Shown here one piece after another: positions 16,779-26,231 of a stretch of 64,000 nucleotides of DNA. The stretch spans positions 31,603 to 95,602 of the forward strand of contig JACRDQ010000014.1 of assembly GCA_016218545.1 (NCBI GenBank), in the 5' to 3' direction. How positions within the stretch are numbered: the first letter of the stretch is position 1; each line of letters begins with the position of its first letter. A program made the position numbers and the translations under genes. Origin of the DNA: Elusimicrobiota bacterium. GTDB lineage: Bacteria; Elusimicrobiota; Elusimicrobia; UBA1565; UBA9628. The notes under the pieces were generated by a model that made no database searches, was not told the DNA's origin, and saw nothing but the letters and a program-made list of their open reading frames with translations.

Positions 16779-18140
16779 CTAGGCGTGCACCGCGGCCTTC
16801 ATGTTCTTGACGATCTCGGCCCCGAACTCGGAGGTCTTGAGCTTGCGCGCGCCTTCCATCTGGCGCTCGAGGTCGTAGGTGACGGTCTTGTTCATGATGG
16901 TCTGCTCGATGGCCGCCACGGTCATGTCGGCCGCTTCCTGCCAGCCCATGTGCTCGAGCATCATGACGCCCGAGAGGATCAGGGAGCAGGGGTTGACGCA
17001 GTCCTTGCCCGTGTACTTCGGGGCGCTGCCGTGGGTGGCTTCGAAGACGGCCACGCCGTCGCCGATGTTGGCGCCGGGGCCCACGCCGAGGCCGCCCACC
17101 TGGGCTACGGCCGCGTCCGAGACGTAGTCGCCGTTGAGGTTGGGCGTGGCGATGACGGAGTACTCGTCGGGCCTGAGCAGCAGCTGCTGGAAGGTCTGGT
17201 CCGCGATGCGGTCCTTGATGAGGAGCTTGCCCGCGGGCATCTTGCCGTTGTGGTCGTCCCAGAGCTCTGCCTCGGTGACGATCCGGTCGCGGAACTCCTT
17301 CTTGGCGAGCTCATAGCCCCAGTCGCGGAACGCGCCCTCGGTGAACTTCTGGATGTTGCCCTTGTGCATGATGGTGACGGATTCGCGCTTGTGCTCCAGC
17401 GCGTACTGGATGGCCATGCGCACGAGCCGCTTCGTGCCCGTGACGGATATGGGCTTGATCCCGATGCCCGAGTCGGGCCGGAACTTCTTGCCCATCTCCT
17501 TGGTGAGGAACTCGTAGACCTTCTTCTGCTCGGGGGTGCCGTGCTCGAACTCGATGCCCGAGTAGACATCCTCGGTGTTCTCGCGGAAGATGACGATGTC
17601 GAGCTTCTCGGGGTGCTTGACCACGGAGGGGACGCCCTTGAGCCAGCGGACCGGCCGCACGCACGCGTAGAGGTCGAGCTTCTGGCGGATGGCCACGTTG
17701 ATGGAGCGGAAGCGCGGGGTGACCCACTCGGAGCCGCACTTGACGCAAACATCGGGCCGCTTGCCGTCGACGTCGTTCTGCTCGGCGGCGCAGACGAGGC
17801 AGACGTACTTGAACCCGCCGACCGGGGTGGTCAGGGGGCCCTTGATGGAGACGCGGAACTCCGTGAAGGCTTCCAGCGTCTCCTCGGGGAGAGGGGTGTC
17901 CTTGCCGTAGCGCTTGATGGCCTCCAGGCCAGCGTAGACCTCGCACCAGGCGATCTTGCGCTTGCCGTCATAGGCCTTGGCGACCGCGGCGTCGAGGACC
18001 GTCCGGGTCGCTCTCCAGATGTCCGGGCCCGTGCCGTCGCCCTGGAAGAAGGGGATGATGGGGTTTTTCGGGACCTGCAGCTTGCCGTCCGCGTAGCCGA
18101 TCTTCTCCCCTGCGGGGACCTTGATGTTCTTGTAATCCAT
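16779..18140 (-). CDS. icd: Isocitrate dehydrogenase with zinc-ribbon-like insertion
   Basis: 453 residues. It follows the E. coli-type ICD sequence closely ([73 protein letters not shown]) and converts isocitrate to 2-oxoglutarate. It differs by an insertion of about 33 residues (about 110-144) containing C114-x2-C117 and C132-x2-C135. The insertion lies directly before RSINVA, whose Ser146 aligns with the E. coli Ser113 phosphorylation and substrate-binding residue. Coenzyme preference (NADP likely) is not proved from sequence. It appears monocistronic. Confidence 0.93.
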   Translation of the reverse strand: MDYKNIKVPAGEKIGYADGKLQVPKNPIIPFFQGDGTGPDIWRATRTVLDAAVAKAYDGKRKIAWCEVYAGLEAIKRYGKDTPLPEETLEAFTEFRVSIKGPLTTPVGGFKYVCLVCAAEQNDVDGKRPDVCVKCGSEWVTPRFRSINVAIRQKLDLYACVRPVRWLKGVPSVVKHPEKLDIVIFRENTEDVYSGIEFEHGTPEQKKVYEFLTKEMGKKFRPDSGIGIKPISVTGTKRLVRMAIQYALEHKRESVTIMHKGNIQKFTEGAFRDWGYELAKKEFRDRIVTEAELWDDHNGKMPAGKLLIKDRIADQTFQQLLLRPDEYSVIATPNLNGDYVSDAAVAQVGGLGVGPGANIGDGVAVFEATHGSAPKYTGKDCVNPCSLILSGVMMLEHMGWQEAADMTVAAIEQTIMNKTVTYDLERQMEGARKLKTSEFGAEIVKNMKAAVHA

Positions 18141-18287
18141 GTTCAGGCTTCTCTCCTTTTCTGTTCGAGCGCTTGAGCGTGCCCCCGGCTGGCCGCAACG
18201 CGGGCGATCCGTCCTTGCTCGGATACTCTAGCAATATTAGGAGGGCGGGAGCCTATGACGGCCGTCACCCGCGGCGACCAACGGTCA

Positions 18288-19445
18288 TCAGCGGCTTCGG
18301 CCGCGCAGGAGCTCCATGTAGAGCTCTTCCTGCTGTCGGACCATGTGGTCGATGTCGAACTCGGCGGAGAGCGAGCCCCGGGCGGCCTCCCCGAGCCTCC
18401 GGCCGAGCGCGGGGTCGTCCAAGACCCGCCGGACTTTGGACGCGAGGGACGCGGGGTCGCGCGGGTCCGCGAGGAAGCCGTTCTCGCCGTCCTTGAGCAC
18501 GTCGGTCACCCCGTCGGTGGCGTTGCAGACGCAAGGCAGCCCCGTGGCCATGGCCTCGAGCAGGGCGCGGGGCAGGCCCTCCCACAGCGAGGTCAGCACG
18601 AAAACGTCGGCGGCGGCCAGGAGGACCGCGGCGTCCCTCCTCCAGCCGGGCAAAGACACCGTGCCGGCCAGCCCCGAGGCCGCGACGGCGGCTTCGAGCC
18701 TCCCCCTCAGCGGTCCCTCTCCCACGAAGAGGAAGCCCGTGTCCGGGAACTCTGGGGCCAGGACCTGGGCCAGGGAGAGGAAGGCCTCGGGGTTCTTCTG
18801 GGGCTTGAGGTTGCCGATGGAGACCACGAGCCGCGACTTGCCTCCCAGCCCGGCGGCGGAGAGCGCCGCGGCCTTGTCGGCTCGGGCCGGGTAGTCGGAG
18901 AGCTTGATGCCCGAGCGGATGAGGACCTCGGCCCCAGGTTCCACGAGCCCGTGCCGCAGGGCGTAGTCCACGTTGGCCCGCGAGACGAAGACCGTGCGGT
19001 GGGCGAGCTTGCAGGCGGCGCGTTCCAGCTGGGAGTAGAGGAAGCGCAGGGGAGCGGGCATGAAATCGTGGAAGCCGAAGCCGTGGTAGGTGTGGACCAC
19101 GGCGCGGACCCCGGCGAGCCGGGCAGCCAGGCGCCCCAGGACCCCGGCCTTGGAGCTGTGGGTGTGCACGACGTCGGGGCCTTCCTCCCGGCACAGGCGG
19201 GTCAGCCTGCGCAGGGCGGCCAGGTCGCGGACCGGGCTCACCTCCCGGACGAGCTCGGGGATGAGGACCGTCCGGGGAGGGGCCTGGGAGATGGCCTCGG
19301 CGTCGAGGACCCCGCCCGGGCCGGCCGCCAGGACGCAGTCGAAGCGCTCCGGGTCGAGGTGGCGGGCCGTGTAGAGGGTGTTGCTCTGGGCTCCGCCCAG
19401 GTCGAGGCGGGTGATGATGTGGAGGACCTTGACCCTGGCGTCCAT
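18288..19445 (-). CDS. GT4-family glycosyltransferase
   Basis: 385 residues, a GT-B fold. The N-terminal domain has HIITRLDLGGAQSNTL and VVHTHSSKAGVLGRLAA, and the C-terminal donor domain has VSIGNLKPQKNPE, FVGEGPLRGRLE and SLWEGLPRALLEAMATGLP (the E-x7-E motif). It is similar to polysaccharide or lipid glycosyltransferases. It sits 6 bp downstream of the SpoIID-like gene. Donor and acceptor are unknown. The intergenic region before it (18141-18287) shows no clear element apart from AT-rich patches. Confidence 0.88.
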   Translation of the reverse strand: MDARVKVLHIITRLDLGGAQSNTLYTARHLDPERFDCVLAAGPGGVLDAEAISQAPPRTVLIPELVREVSPVRDLAALRRLTRLCREEGPDVVHTHSSKAGVLGRLAARLAGVRAVVHTYHGFGFHDFMPAPLRFLYSQLERAACKLAHRTVFVSRANVDYALRHGLVEPGAEVLIRSGIKLSDYPARADKAAALSAAGLGGKSRLVVSIGNLKPQKNPEAFLSLAQVLAPEFPDTGFLFVGEGPLRGRLEAAVAASGLAGTVSLPGWRRDAAVLLAAADVFVLTSLWEGLPRALLEAMATGLPCVCNATDGVTDVLKDGENGFLADPRDPASLASKVRRVLDDPALGRRLGEAARGSLSAEFDIDHMVRQQEELYMELLRGRSR

Positions 19446-19451
19446 CCGGCG

Positions 19452-21608
19452 CTACTTGGCGCGGCGCGGATTGCGCTTGCGCCGGGGCGCGGCCGCGGGC
19501 TTGAACTGGGCCGCCCTGGGGCTCCATAGCACGAGCCCCGGGAAATAGTGGGAGAGGATCTCGTGATGCTTCCTGCCCACGCTCGCCTGGCCGATGGCCC
19601 CGGCGGTGCACATCCCCAGGCCGTCTCCCGTGCCCGCGCCCCAGAGGAGGAAGTGGGTGGGCGTGCGTCCGACGTATAGCGGCAGGATCGTGAAGAGGGT
19701 CGAGCGCAGGGACTTGGGCGAGAGCACGCTGGAGATGGCATCGGGTCCGTTGAGCACGAGGGTGTCGGCCGAGCCCACGACCTCCAGGGACAGGATCCTG
19801 CCGCTGGGGGAGCGCTTGAGCGCCCGGAGGTGCCGGACCTTGCCGATCTCCCTCAGGCGCTGCGCCCTGCGTGAGATGTCCCTGGCGTCGAGCAGGCGCA
19901 GCCACCGCGCCTGGACCGGCGGGGTCAGGCCTCCCTGGTCGCAGTAGCGGTCGGGCAGGGGCCCGGCGTGGACCCAGCGCTCGAGGGACTCGGGGCTGTC
20001 GAGGCCGGGGAGAGGGCCCGTCCCGTCCGGGACGGCTTTGAGGTGTGCCAGCATGTCCGCGCCGCCCTCCGTGACGCCGCCGCAGTGGGCGTGCTGGCGC
20101 ACCTCGGCCAGCATGCCGTTGAGGTGCCGGAGATAGGAGCCCTCGGTGCGCGCCACGGCCTCCACCGCCAGGGCGTTCTCGGAGTTGAGCCCGATGTAGC
20201 GCTGGCAGCGGCTGGAGTCGCAGGCGTCGTGGGGGAACGGGCCGGCCACCGGGTGCCCTTTGGCCCACATGGCGCGGGTCCGGGAGACCACGGCCTGGGC
20301 CTTGTAGGCTTCCAACGGGGCGCCGGAAGGCAGCGCCGCGGACACGACCCCGTAGAGGTAGTCCTCCAAGGGGAGGTCGTTGACGAGCACGAAGCCGAAC
20401 GGCGTGGGCACGACCTCGACGGAGCCGCGGAGCTCCCGATCGCCGGCGTCCGCCACGTCGGTGCCCGGCAGCTCCGCGCTCTTGATGAGCACGGACCCGC
20501 CCCGAGGCTGGGGCGCGATGCGGAAGGGCTGCTTGGAGGTGTACTGCAGGATGTGGGCCGTGTCCCTGACCTCCACGAGGTTGGTTTCCGGCCGGAAAAT
20601 GATCTCCCACTGGAGCCCGCCGGACGGGCTCTCCCGCACGGTCTCCCCCTGCCTGGCCACGATCTGGAAGGGGGCGTTGGTCATGAAGTAGGTCCGCGTC
20701 AGGTGGGCGGGCTCGCCCGCCTCCGAGGTGAAGAGGGCGACGCGGATGCGCTCCGCGGAGCCGGACGGGGCGGCCAGCCCCTTGCCGGCCGGGTCGAGGA
20801 AGGGGCGGGAGAGCCGGCGCATGGCGATGAGCCGCTTGGGGTCGCCCAGGATGTGGCGCTCGGCTTTCTCGGCGCGGGAGGCCGCGTCCTCGTCCTTCGG
20901 GTCGAATCTGAGGAGGGCGCGGTAGAAGTGCCAGGCCTTGAGGTTCTCCCCGACGCGCTCGTTGAGCCTGGCGAGCTCCTTGAGGGATTCGAGGTCGAGG
21001 GGGTCGCCGCTGATGCTCTGACCGAGGTATTCGAGCGCCGCGTGCTCGTCGTCCACGTCCAACTGCGCCAGCCCGGTCAGGTGCGCCGCCATGGGCAGGA
21101 TGTAGGGGCCCTGGAGCCAGGCCTCCTTGAGCGGCTTGAGGGAGGCCTTGGGATGGTCGTCCCGGATGGCGGCCAGGGCGAGGCCGATGTTGGCCTCGGC
21201 CTGCATCGAGGTGGTCGTCGAGATGTCGAGAGCTCGGCGGAAGGCCGTGGCCGCCTCGCGGCTGTCGCCCAGCGCGAGGTAGGACCAGCCTCGCTGGTTC
21301 CAGACGAACCCGTCGGCGCTCTCCGGGAGGGAGACCTTGGTCCAGGCCGGCAGCGCGGCGTCCGCCTCGGCGCTGTCCCGATGGATGATGGCGATGTTCG
21401 GGGACGGGTCCGGGGTCCGGATGCCGAGGGTGGAGAGGTAGCGGTAGTGCCGCGCGGACTCCTCCAGGCGCCCCTCGAGGAAGGCGCGGTTGGCCAGGGA
21501 GAGGGTCTCCGCCACGTCGGAGACGGGGAGCTCCTCGGCGGCCAGCGGGACGGCCGCGAGGAAGGCCAGCGCGGCGAGGCCGCGCGCCAGCGCGAGGCGG
21601 TCTTTCAA
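19452..21608 (-). CDS. SpoIID/LytB-domain protein with TPR region
   Basis: 718 residues. A signal peptide (ends near PLAAEE) leads into a TPR-rich half (about 30-260, for example ALGDSREAATAFRRALDIS). The SpoIID domain follows, with LPLEDYLYGVVSAALPSGAPLEAYKAQAVVSRT and the C-terminal GDGLGMCTAGAIGQA. SpoIID enzymes are lytic transglycosylases acting on denuded glycan strands; similar proteins occur in non-sporulating diderms. It is periplasmic by inference. The last 25 residues are a basic Arg/Lys/Pro tail. It overlaps the small membrane protein gene upstream by 4 bp. Confidence 0.83.
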   Translation of the reverse strand: MKDRLALARGLAALAFLAAVPLAAEELPVSDVAETLSLANRAFLEGRLEESARHYRYLSTLGIRTPDPSPNIAIIHRDSAEADAALPAWTKVSLPESADGFVWNQRGWSYLALGDSREAATAFRRALDISTTTSMQAEANIGLALAAIRDDHPKASLKPLKEAWLQGPYILPMAAHLTGLAQLDVDDEHAALEYLGQSISGDPLDLESLKELARLNERVGENLKAWHFYRALLRFDPKDEDAASRAEKAERHILGDPKRLIAMRRLSRPFLDPAGKGLAAPSGSAERIRVALFTSEAGEPAHLTRTYFMTNAPFQIVARQGETVRESPSGGLQWEIIFRPETNLVEVRDTAHILQYTSKQPFRIAPQPRGGSVLIKSAELPGTDVADAGDRELRGSVEVVPTPFGFVLVNDLPLEDYLYGVVSAALPSGAPLEAYKAQAVVSRTRAMWAKGHPVAGPFPHDACDSSRCQRYIGLNSENALAVEAVARTEGSYLRHLNGMLAEVRQHAHCGGVTEGGADMLAHLKAVPDGTGPLPGLDSPESLERWVHAGPLPDRYCDQGGLTPPVQARWLRLLDARDISRRAQRLREIGKVRHLRALKRSPSGRILSLEVVGSADTLVLNGPDAISSVLSPKSLRSTLFTILPLYVGRTPTHFLLWGAGTGDGLGMCTAGAIGQASVGRKHHEILSHYFPGLVLWSPRAAQFKPAAAPRRKRNPRRAK

Positions 21609-22042
21609 GGAGCTCCTCCCGGGGCGCTCTGGCCCTTGCCGTACTGGGGCAGCGGGGGCTCGGCGGACTCCTTGATGGGGATGTCGCGGCGGACCTCGTT
21701 GAGGAGGCGCTCCGCCTCGGCGCGGGTGCGCGTGACGTTGAAGGAGGCCGCGGTCTGGGCGCGCGTCTCGAGGTCGGCGACGTCGAAGCCTTGGGCCTTG
21801 GCCGCGGCCAGCTCGTCGAGGAGGCCGCGGTGGAGAGCTTCGACCCTCAAGCGGTCCTTCTCCGAGAGCTCGCGGAGGATCTGGTCTCCCAGCGGGTTGG
21901 AGGCCTTCTGGGGAGGGTAGCGCCGGTCGTGGAGCCAGCGCAGGGACGCGGGCGACACGCGCAGGAGCAGGATCAGCCCGCAGCCCGCGGCCAGCAGGGC
22001 GAGCAGCGTCCTGCCGTTGGCGAGCCTAAGCAGCAGGTCCAC
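21605..22042 (-). CDS. Small single-pass membrane protein of unknown function
   Basis: 145 residues. One transmembrane segment (about 10-29, RTLLALLAAGCGLILLL) is followed by a charged helical domain (LREL, EKDRLRVEALHRGLLDELAA, RAEAERLLNEVRRD) that could form a coiled coil. The family is not recognised. It overlaps the SpoIID-like gene (4 bp) and the following upstream gene (17 bp), so the three are likely co-expressed envelope genes. Confidence 0.6.
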   Translation of the reverse strand: MDLLLRLANGRTLLALLAAGCGLILLLRVSPASLRWLHDRRYPPQKASNPLGDQILRELSEKDRLRVEALHRGLLDELAAAKAQGFDVADLETRAQTAASFNVTRTRAEAERLLNEVRRDIPIKESAEPPLPQYGKGQSAPGGAP

Positions 22043-22559
22043 TGACCTGTGTTCCCTTTTCCGGGGTGGAGATCCGTGACATCACCCTCGAGGAGACGAA
22101 GAAGGGATAGCCCTTGCACTTGTCGTGGAGGACCTCGACGTCCTGCACCATGTACCAGACCTCGACCTTGAGGTCGGTCTCCGGCGTGAAGTGGTGGAGG
22201 TGGCGGAGCTGTTCGTTGAGGCCCGCGAGGTCCTTCTCGAACTGGGAGGTCACCTTCAGCAGGGAGCGCGCCTTGTCGAGGGCCCTGGAGTCGGCGTCGT
22301 AATGGCACTCACGGTCGAGCCACTCGATGAGGCCGGGAAGGGCGCTGGCGTCCTGGATGAAGCTGCGGACGTGCCTCCGGAGGAGCTGGGTGTCGTCGGC
22401 GAAGAGGGTGTCCTTGTGCCCCGTATGGTTCTTGATGGCATTGCTCCAGCGCTGCGCGCGAAAGAGCAGGTCCTCGGCGTGGCTGACCATGGACTGGACC
22501 TTGTCCGAGAATTCCATGAACCTCTCCTCGGTCAGCTTCAGGAGCCTGTCTTGTTCCAT
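22026..22559 (-). CDS. Hypothetical helical protein
   Basis: 177 residues with no signal peptide. It is mostly helical and charged (KLTEERFMEFSDKVQSMVSH, then LEKARSLL-like and FEKDLAGLNEQLRHLHHF). A more ordered C-terminal part has VEVWYMVQDVEVLHDKCKGYPFF. The family is not recognised. It is first in the run with the small membrane protein and the SpoIID-like gene. Confidence 0.55.
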   Translation of the reverse strand: MEQDRLLKLTEERFMEFSDKVQSMVSHAEDLLFRAQRWSNAIKNHTGHKDTLFADDTQLLRRHVRSFIQDASALPGLIEWLDRECHYDADSRALDKARSLLKVTSQFEKDLAGLNEQLRHLHHFTPETDLKVEVWYMVQDVEVLHDKCKGYPFFVSSRVMSRISTPEKGTQVSGPAA

Positions 22560-22627
22560 GGTCGGTTCCTCCGAACGTTCTCTAAGAGGAAATGTATCAG
22601 ATTCCCGGCAGAACGCACAAGGGATGT

Positions 22628-24598
22628 CTATTCCCCGAGCAGGTCGTCGAGGAGCTTGGCGTCGTCTGCCTCGGGCTCGGGGGCCGCGGCTTTTTTGGCA
22701 GGCCTGGCCGGGACGGGCTCCGCGGGCAGGGGCTCGGCCTTCTTGGGCTCGGGAGCGAGGAGGTCGTCGAGGCTGGGCTCGGCGGGCTTGGGCTCGATGG
22801 CGATCTTGCGCCTGCCGGCGCGGGCGGGCTTGGGAGCCGGAACCGGCGCGGCCTCGGGAGGGGCGCCGAAGAGTTCGTCGACCTCGGAGAGGTCCGCGGG
22901 CTTGGCGTCGGTCCCGGCGTCCTCGAAGAGGGCAGCCGCTTCCTCGTCCTTCTTGGGCTTGGCGGGCTTCCGTTTGGGCTTGGGGGGCTCCACCACGGGT
23001 CTGCCTGCGAGGAGGTTCTCGGCCGGCTTGTTGAGGGGCTTGACCGAGCGCGATTCGAGCGAGACCTCGAAGGCGAGCGCCTCCGTGCCGTGCGGCGAGC
23101 CCTTGGACGGATAGAAATTCGCTTGGTAGAACCCGTCCCGGACCTTCTCCACCATCCAGGGGGTGAGTCCCCCTGCGGCCGACGCTGCGGGGACCGCGGC
23201 CGCGGGTTCGAGTTCGGTGCCGACGGTGTTGCCATTGGGCAGGGGCCAGGCGCGGGCGATCTCGAGGGCCTGTTCCTTGCGCTGGGCCTCCACGACCTCG
23301 GGCGGCGGCTCGGCCGGCGGCGGGGGCGGCGGAGGGGCTTCGACCACGGGCGGCGGCGGGGGCGCGGGCTTCTTGCCGAGAGGGATGAGGCCGAGGAAGA
23401 AGGCGGCGACCCCGGCCAGCGCGATGCCTGCGACCGCGAAGATGAGGAACTTCCCCCTCTTGGGCTTGGCCGGCGCCAGGTCGGCCACCACGGGCGCTGC
23501 GGCGTCGGCTGCGGACTTGGCGAAGCGCGCGGCCGCGTCGTCGGCGCCGGACGGCAACCCTGCCACGGCGTCGGGGAGCCCGACCCCGAAGCTGCCGGGG
23601 CCTCCGGGCTCGGGCATGGACACGGGCGCGGGAGTGAACTCAGGGATGGGCTGCATCCCCGGGGCGCTCTCGGACTTGGGAGCGGCCGAGGCTTCCGCGA
23701 GCGGGGTGAAGGCGGGCTCGGGCTGGAACGCGGGCGCGGGTTGGGCGGAGAACGGAGCGGCTTCGGCCGGCGCGGCCGCAGGCTCGGGCTGGAACGCGGG
23801 CGCGGGTTGGGCGGAGAACGGAGCGGCTTCGGCCGGCGCGGCCGCAGGCTCGGGCTGGGCTGCGGGGAACGCAGGACCGGCGGAGGCGGCGGCCGAGGCG
23901 GAGGCGGCCGCGTCATCCACCTTCTTGCCGATCTGCTGGAGGTCTTCCTTGATTTTCTCGATCTCGCTGACCGGCTTTTCGATCTGAGAGAGCTCCTCCT
24001 TGATCTTCTCGACCTCGCGCATCCCGTCCTGGAGCTTGTGCAGGTCGTCCGAGAGCCCGGCGAGAGCCTTGCTCTGGACCGCGACGTCCGAGGCGACGCC
24101 GCGCTCCTCGTCCACGGCCTTCTGGAGGTTCTCCTTGAGACTGTCGCCCAGCTCCCCGAGCTTGGCCTCGAGCCCCTCGAGCTTCTTCTTGAGCTCGAGG
24201 GCCTGGACGCCCCGGTCCTCGAGCTGGGTGTGCATGGTCGAGAGCTCGGTGTCCTTCATGCGAAGCTCGCCCTGCAGGAGGGAGAGGGTGTTCTCCAGGA
24301 AGCTCACCTTCTCCTGGAGGCTGCCGAGCGCGGCAAGGTCCTTGAGGGTCGGCTCCGGAGGCAGGCCCGCCAGCACCCGCGGCGAGTCTCCTGCGGACGC
24401 CATCGCGAGCTGCGAGGACTTCACGAGGGACAGGGAGAGCTCGGGCACCAAGCCCGCGCGCTGCCAGTCCCCCATGCTCGTGCCCTTGCGGCCTTCGGGA
24501 CAGACGAGCGACTCGCTCGAGAAGTAGGGGAGCGCCGAGAGCTCGTCGGCGTCGTGAGGGCCGAGGACCTGGTTGTTCTGAAATATCCAGTAACGCAT
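22628..24598 (-). CDS. GYF-like domain, coiled-coil, single-pass membrane protein
   Basis: 656 residues. The first 55 residues (MRYWIFQNNQVLGPHDADEL, ending MGDWQRAG) resemble a GYF_2 domain, found in many bacterial membrane proteins and thought to bind proline-rich peptides. A long coiled coil (about 80-215) follows, then an Ala/Pro/Glu-rich spacer with a duplicated 22-residue unit. One transmembrane segment lies near 380-400 (FLIFAVAGIALAGVAAFFLG), then a proline-rich linker, a small domain and an acidic tail. The cytoplasmic GYF domain could recognise the proline-rich parts of the same protein; this is inference. Confidence 0.7.
   Translation of the reverse strand: MRYWIFQNNQVLGPHDADELSALPYFSSESLVCPEGRKGTSMGDWQRAGLVPELSLSLVKSSQLAMASAGDSPRVLAGLPPEPTLKDLAALGSLQEKVSFLENTLSLLQGELRMKDTELSTMHTQLEDRGVQALELKKKLEGLEAKLGELGDSLKENLQKAVDEERGVASDVAVQSKALAGLSDDLHKLQDGMREVEKIKEELSQIEKPVSEIEKIKEDLQQIGKKVDDAAASASAAASAGPAFPAAQPEPAAAPAEAAPFSAQPAPAFQPEPAAAPAEAAPFSAQPAPAFQPEPAFTPLAEASAAPKSESAPGMQPIPEFTPAPVSMPEPGGPGSFGVGLPDAVAGLPSGADDAAARFAKSAADAAAPVVADLAPAKPKRGKFLIFAVAGIALAGVAAFFLGLIPLGKKPAPPPPPVVEAPPPPPPPAEPPPEVVEAQRKEQALEIARAWPLPNGNTVGTELEPAAAVPAASAAGGLTPWMVEKVRDGFYQANFYPSKGSPHGTEALAFEVSLESRSVKPLNKPAENLLAGRPVVEPPKPKRKPAKPKKDEEAAALFEDAGTDAKPADLSEVDELFGAPPEAAPVPAPKPARAGRRKIAIEPKPAEPSLDDLLAPEPKKAEPLPAEPVPARPAKKAAAPEPEADDAKLLDDLLGE
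23716..23847. repeat. Tandem repeat, two 66-bp units inside the GYF-like gene
   Basis: Two identical 66-bp units at 23716-23781 and 23782-23847 encode a 22-residue Ala/Pro/Glu/Phe-rich unit, and a third copy starts but diverges after 11 bp. The exact identity implies recent slippage or duplication. Confidence 0.9.
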
Positions 24599-24612
24599 GA
24601 TGGTCTGGTGGG

Positions 24613-24640
24613 ATTATAGCAGGCGAGTCTGTAAATTCAA
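24613..24640 (-). promoter_or_regulatory. Promoter for the GYF-like gene
   Basis: On the minus strand TTGAAT (24635-24640) and TATAAT (24613-24618) are separated by 16 bp. The hexamer ends 14 bp before the ATG, so the 5' leader would be only about 7 nt. Confidence 0.75.
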
Positions 24641-24691
24641 TATCTAATTTGTTACAATGCGTGCGGTGCAAAGGCGGCACGGGCACCTTAC

Positions 24692-24763
24692 GGGCTATTA
24701 GCTCAATGGTAGAGCAGGCGCCTCTTAAGCGCAAGGTTTTCGGTTCGAGTCCGAAATAGCCCA
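24692..24763 (+). tRNA. tRNA-Lys (CTT)
   Basis: Cloverleaf with acceptor GGGCTAT/ATAGCCC, D-arm GCTC/GAGC, anticodon loop CTCTTAA (anticodon CTT), T-arm TTCGG-TTCGAGT-CCGAA and discriminator A. The outermost anticodon-stem pair (G-A) is a mismatch. CCA is not encoded. Confidence 0.93.
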
Positions 24764-24853
24764 GAGTTTTTTCCCGGACCGCGGCCGCGGTCCTATTCTC
24801 GGACGTTCCTTGTAAGAGAGGCGGCTGGAGGCGGCCGCCTTCTACCACAGAAA

Positions 24854-24935
24854 GGGCGGGTGGCGGAATCGGCAGACGCGCACGGCTTAGGACCGTGTGC
24901 CGCAAGGCTTGGGGGTTCGACTCCCCCCCCGCCCA
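24854..24935 (+). tRNA. tRNA-Leu (TAG)
   Basis: A class II tRNA of 82 nt: acceptor GGGCGGG/CCCGCCC, anticodon stem CACGG/CCGTG with loop CTTAGGA (anticodon TAG), a variable arm (TGCCGCAAGGC) and T-arm GGGGG-TTCGACT-CCCCC. It ends 14 bp before the trigger factor ATG, so the tRNA and tig may be cut from one transcript. Confidence 0.94.
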
Positions 24936-24949
24936 AAGGAGTGACTCGC

Positions 24950-26224
24950 ATGGGATTGTTCAGCAGGACGACGGCCAATCAGCCGCGCTTCAAGAAGGTC
25001 AAGGAGGACGGGTGCGTCGTGACGTTCTCGGTCGAGGTCCCGGCCGAGGAGGTCGAGTCGGAGGCCCAGACCGGACTCCTCCGCATCCAGGCTCACGCGC
25101 ACCTGCCTGGCTTCCGGCCGGGCAAGGCGCCTCTGGAGCTCATCCAGAAGAACTACGCGGAGCGCGCCGCCGAGATCGCGGTCGAGGACATGATCCAGAA
25201 GTACGTGCCCCAGGCCCTGCGCGAGCTCAAGATCGTCCCCGTGGCCCCTCCCCGCGTGACCGAGGTCGGCCGCAAGCCCGGCGAGCCGCTCAAGCTCACC
25301 GTGGCCGCGGAGGTGGCTCCCGAGGTCGCGGCCAAGGCCTACACCAAGATCCCGGTCCAGCGCAAGTCCTATCCCGCCACGGACGCGGCGCTCGACAAGC
25401 GCCTCGACGACCTGCGGGAGAGCCACGCGCGCCTCGAGCGCGATGAGGCCGCGGCCGTCGCCAAGGACCACTACGTCGTGGTGGACTACGCCGCCTCCCA
25501 GGACGGCAAGCCGCTCAGGGACATGAAGGGCGAGGGCGTCCTCGTGGACATGACCTCGGACGAGAACCTCGAGGGGCTGTCCCACGGGCTGTTGGGCCAG
25601 GCCCGCGGCGAGACCCGGGAGGTCAAGGTCAAGCTCCTCAAGAAGGACGCGCTCCTCTCCGTCACGGTCCGCGAGATCAAGAAGAAGCTCCTCCCGCCGC
25701 TCGACGACGAGTTCGCCAAGGACCTGGGGTTCCAGACCCTGCCCGAGCTCAAGACCGCCTTGAAGGAGGTCATCGAGAAGGAAGGCAAGGAGCGGACCGA
25801 GCGCGAGGTCATGGTCCAGCTCGAGGAGGCCCTGCTCAAGGCCAATCAGATCCCGCTGCCCCCCTCCCTCGTGGAGGCGCAGGTCGAGTCCATGGCCGAG
25901 CGTCTCCGGAGGCAGTACCTGGGCGACCGGCCCTGGCCTTCAGGCGAGGCCGAGAAGCTCCGGCCCAAGCTCGTGCCCCAGGCCGAGAAGGAGTTGAGAC
26001 TCTCCTACATCCTGCAGTCCATCGCCGAGAAGGAGAAGCTCGCGGCCCTGGACGCGGAGATCAAGGCCGAGATGGAGCACTCCCTCGAGCACGCCAAGAA
26101 CGACGTCGAGAAGGACGAGCTCCGGAAGCTCTTCGAGGAGCGCAAGGACACCATCGCGGGCATCATCCGCGACCGCAAGACCATGACCTTCGTCAAAGAG
26201 AAGGCCCTGGTCGCCGACGCCTGA
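24950..26224 (+). CDS. tig: Trigger factor
   Basis: 424 residues, near the usual length. The ribosome-binding N-terminal domain carries LPGFRPGKAPLELIQKNY, close to the GFRxGKxP signature. A central region (about 165-225) takes the place of the FKBP-type prolyl isomerase domain but is short and lacks obvious active-site aromatics, so isomerase activity is doubtful. The C-terminal helical chaperone domain has a Lys/Glu-rich end. It sits 5' of clpP and lon, as tig does in many bacteria. AAAGGAG precedes the ATG by 8 nt. Confidence 0.93.
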   Translation: MGLFSRTTANQPRFKKVKEDGCVVTFSVEVPAEEVESEAQTGLLRIQAHAHLPGFRPGKAPLELIQKNYAERAAEIAVEDMIQKYVPQALRELKIVPVAPPRVTEVGRKPGEPLKLTVAAEVAPEVAAKAYTKIPVQRKSYPATDAALDKRLDDLRESHARLERDEAAAVAKDHYVVVDYAASQDGKPLRDMKGEGVLVDMTSDENLEGLSHGLLGQARGETREVKVKLLKKDALLSVTVREIKKKLLPPLDDEFAKDLGFQTLPELKTALKEVIEKEGKERTEREVMVQLEEALLKANQIPLPPSLVEAQVESMAERLRRQYLGDRPWPSGEAEKLRPKLVPQAEKELRLSYILQSIAEKEKLAALDAEIKAEMEHSLEHAKNDVEKDELRKLFEERKDTIAGIIRDRKTMTFVKEKALVADA

Positions 26225-26231
26225 CCATCTG

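Noticed and set aside
18141..18287. icd-glycosyltransferase gap considered for a riboswitch or promoter
   Set aside because: No conserved aptamer pattern or good -35/-10 pair was found; only AT-rich patches.
23716..23847. The repeated region considered as a CRISPR-like array
   Set aside because: It is two identical 66-bp units with no spacers, inside a coding sequence. No CRISPR array or cas gene was seen in the window.
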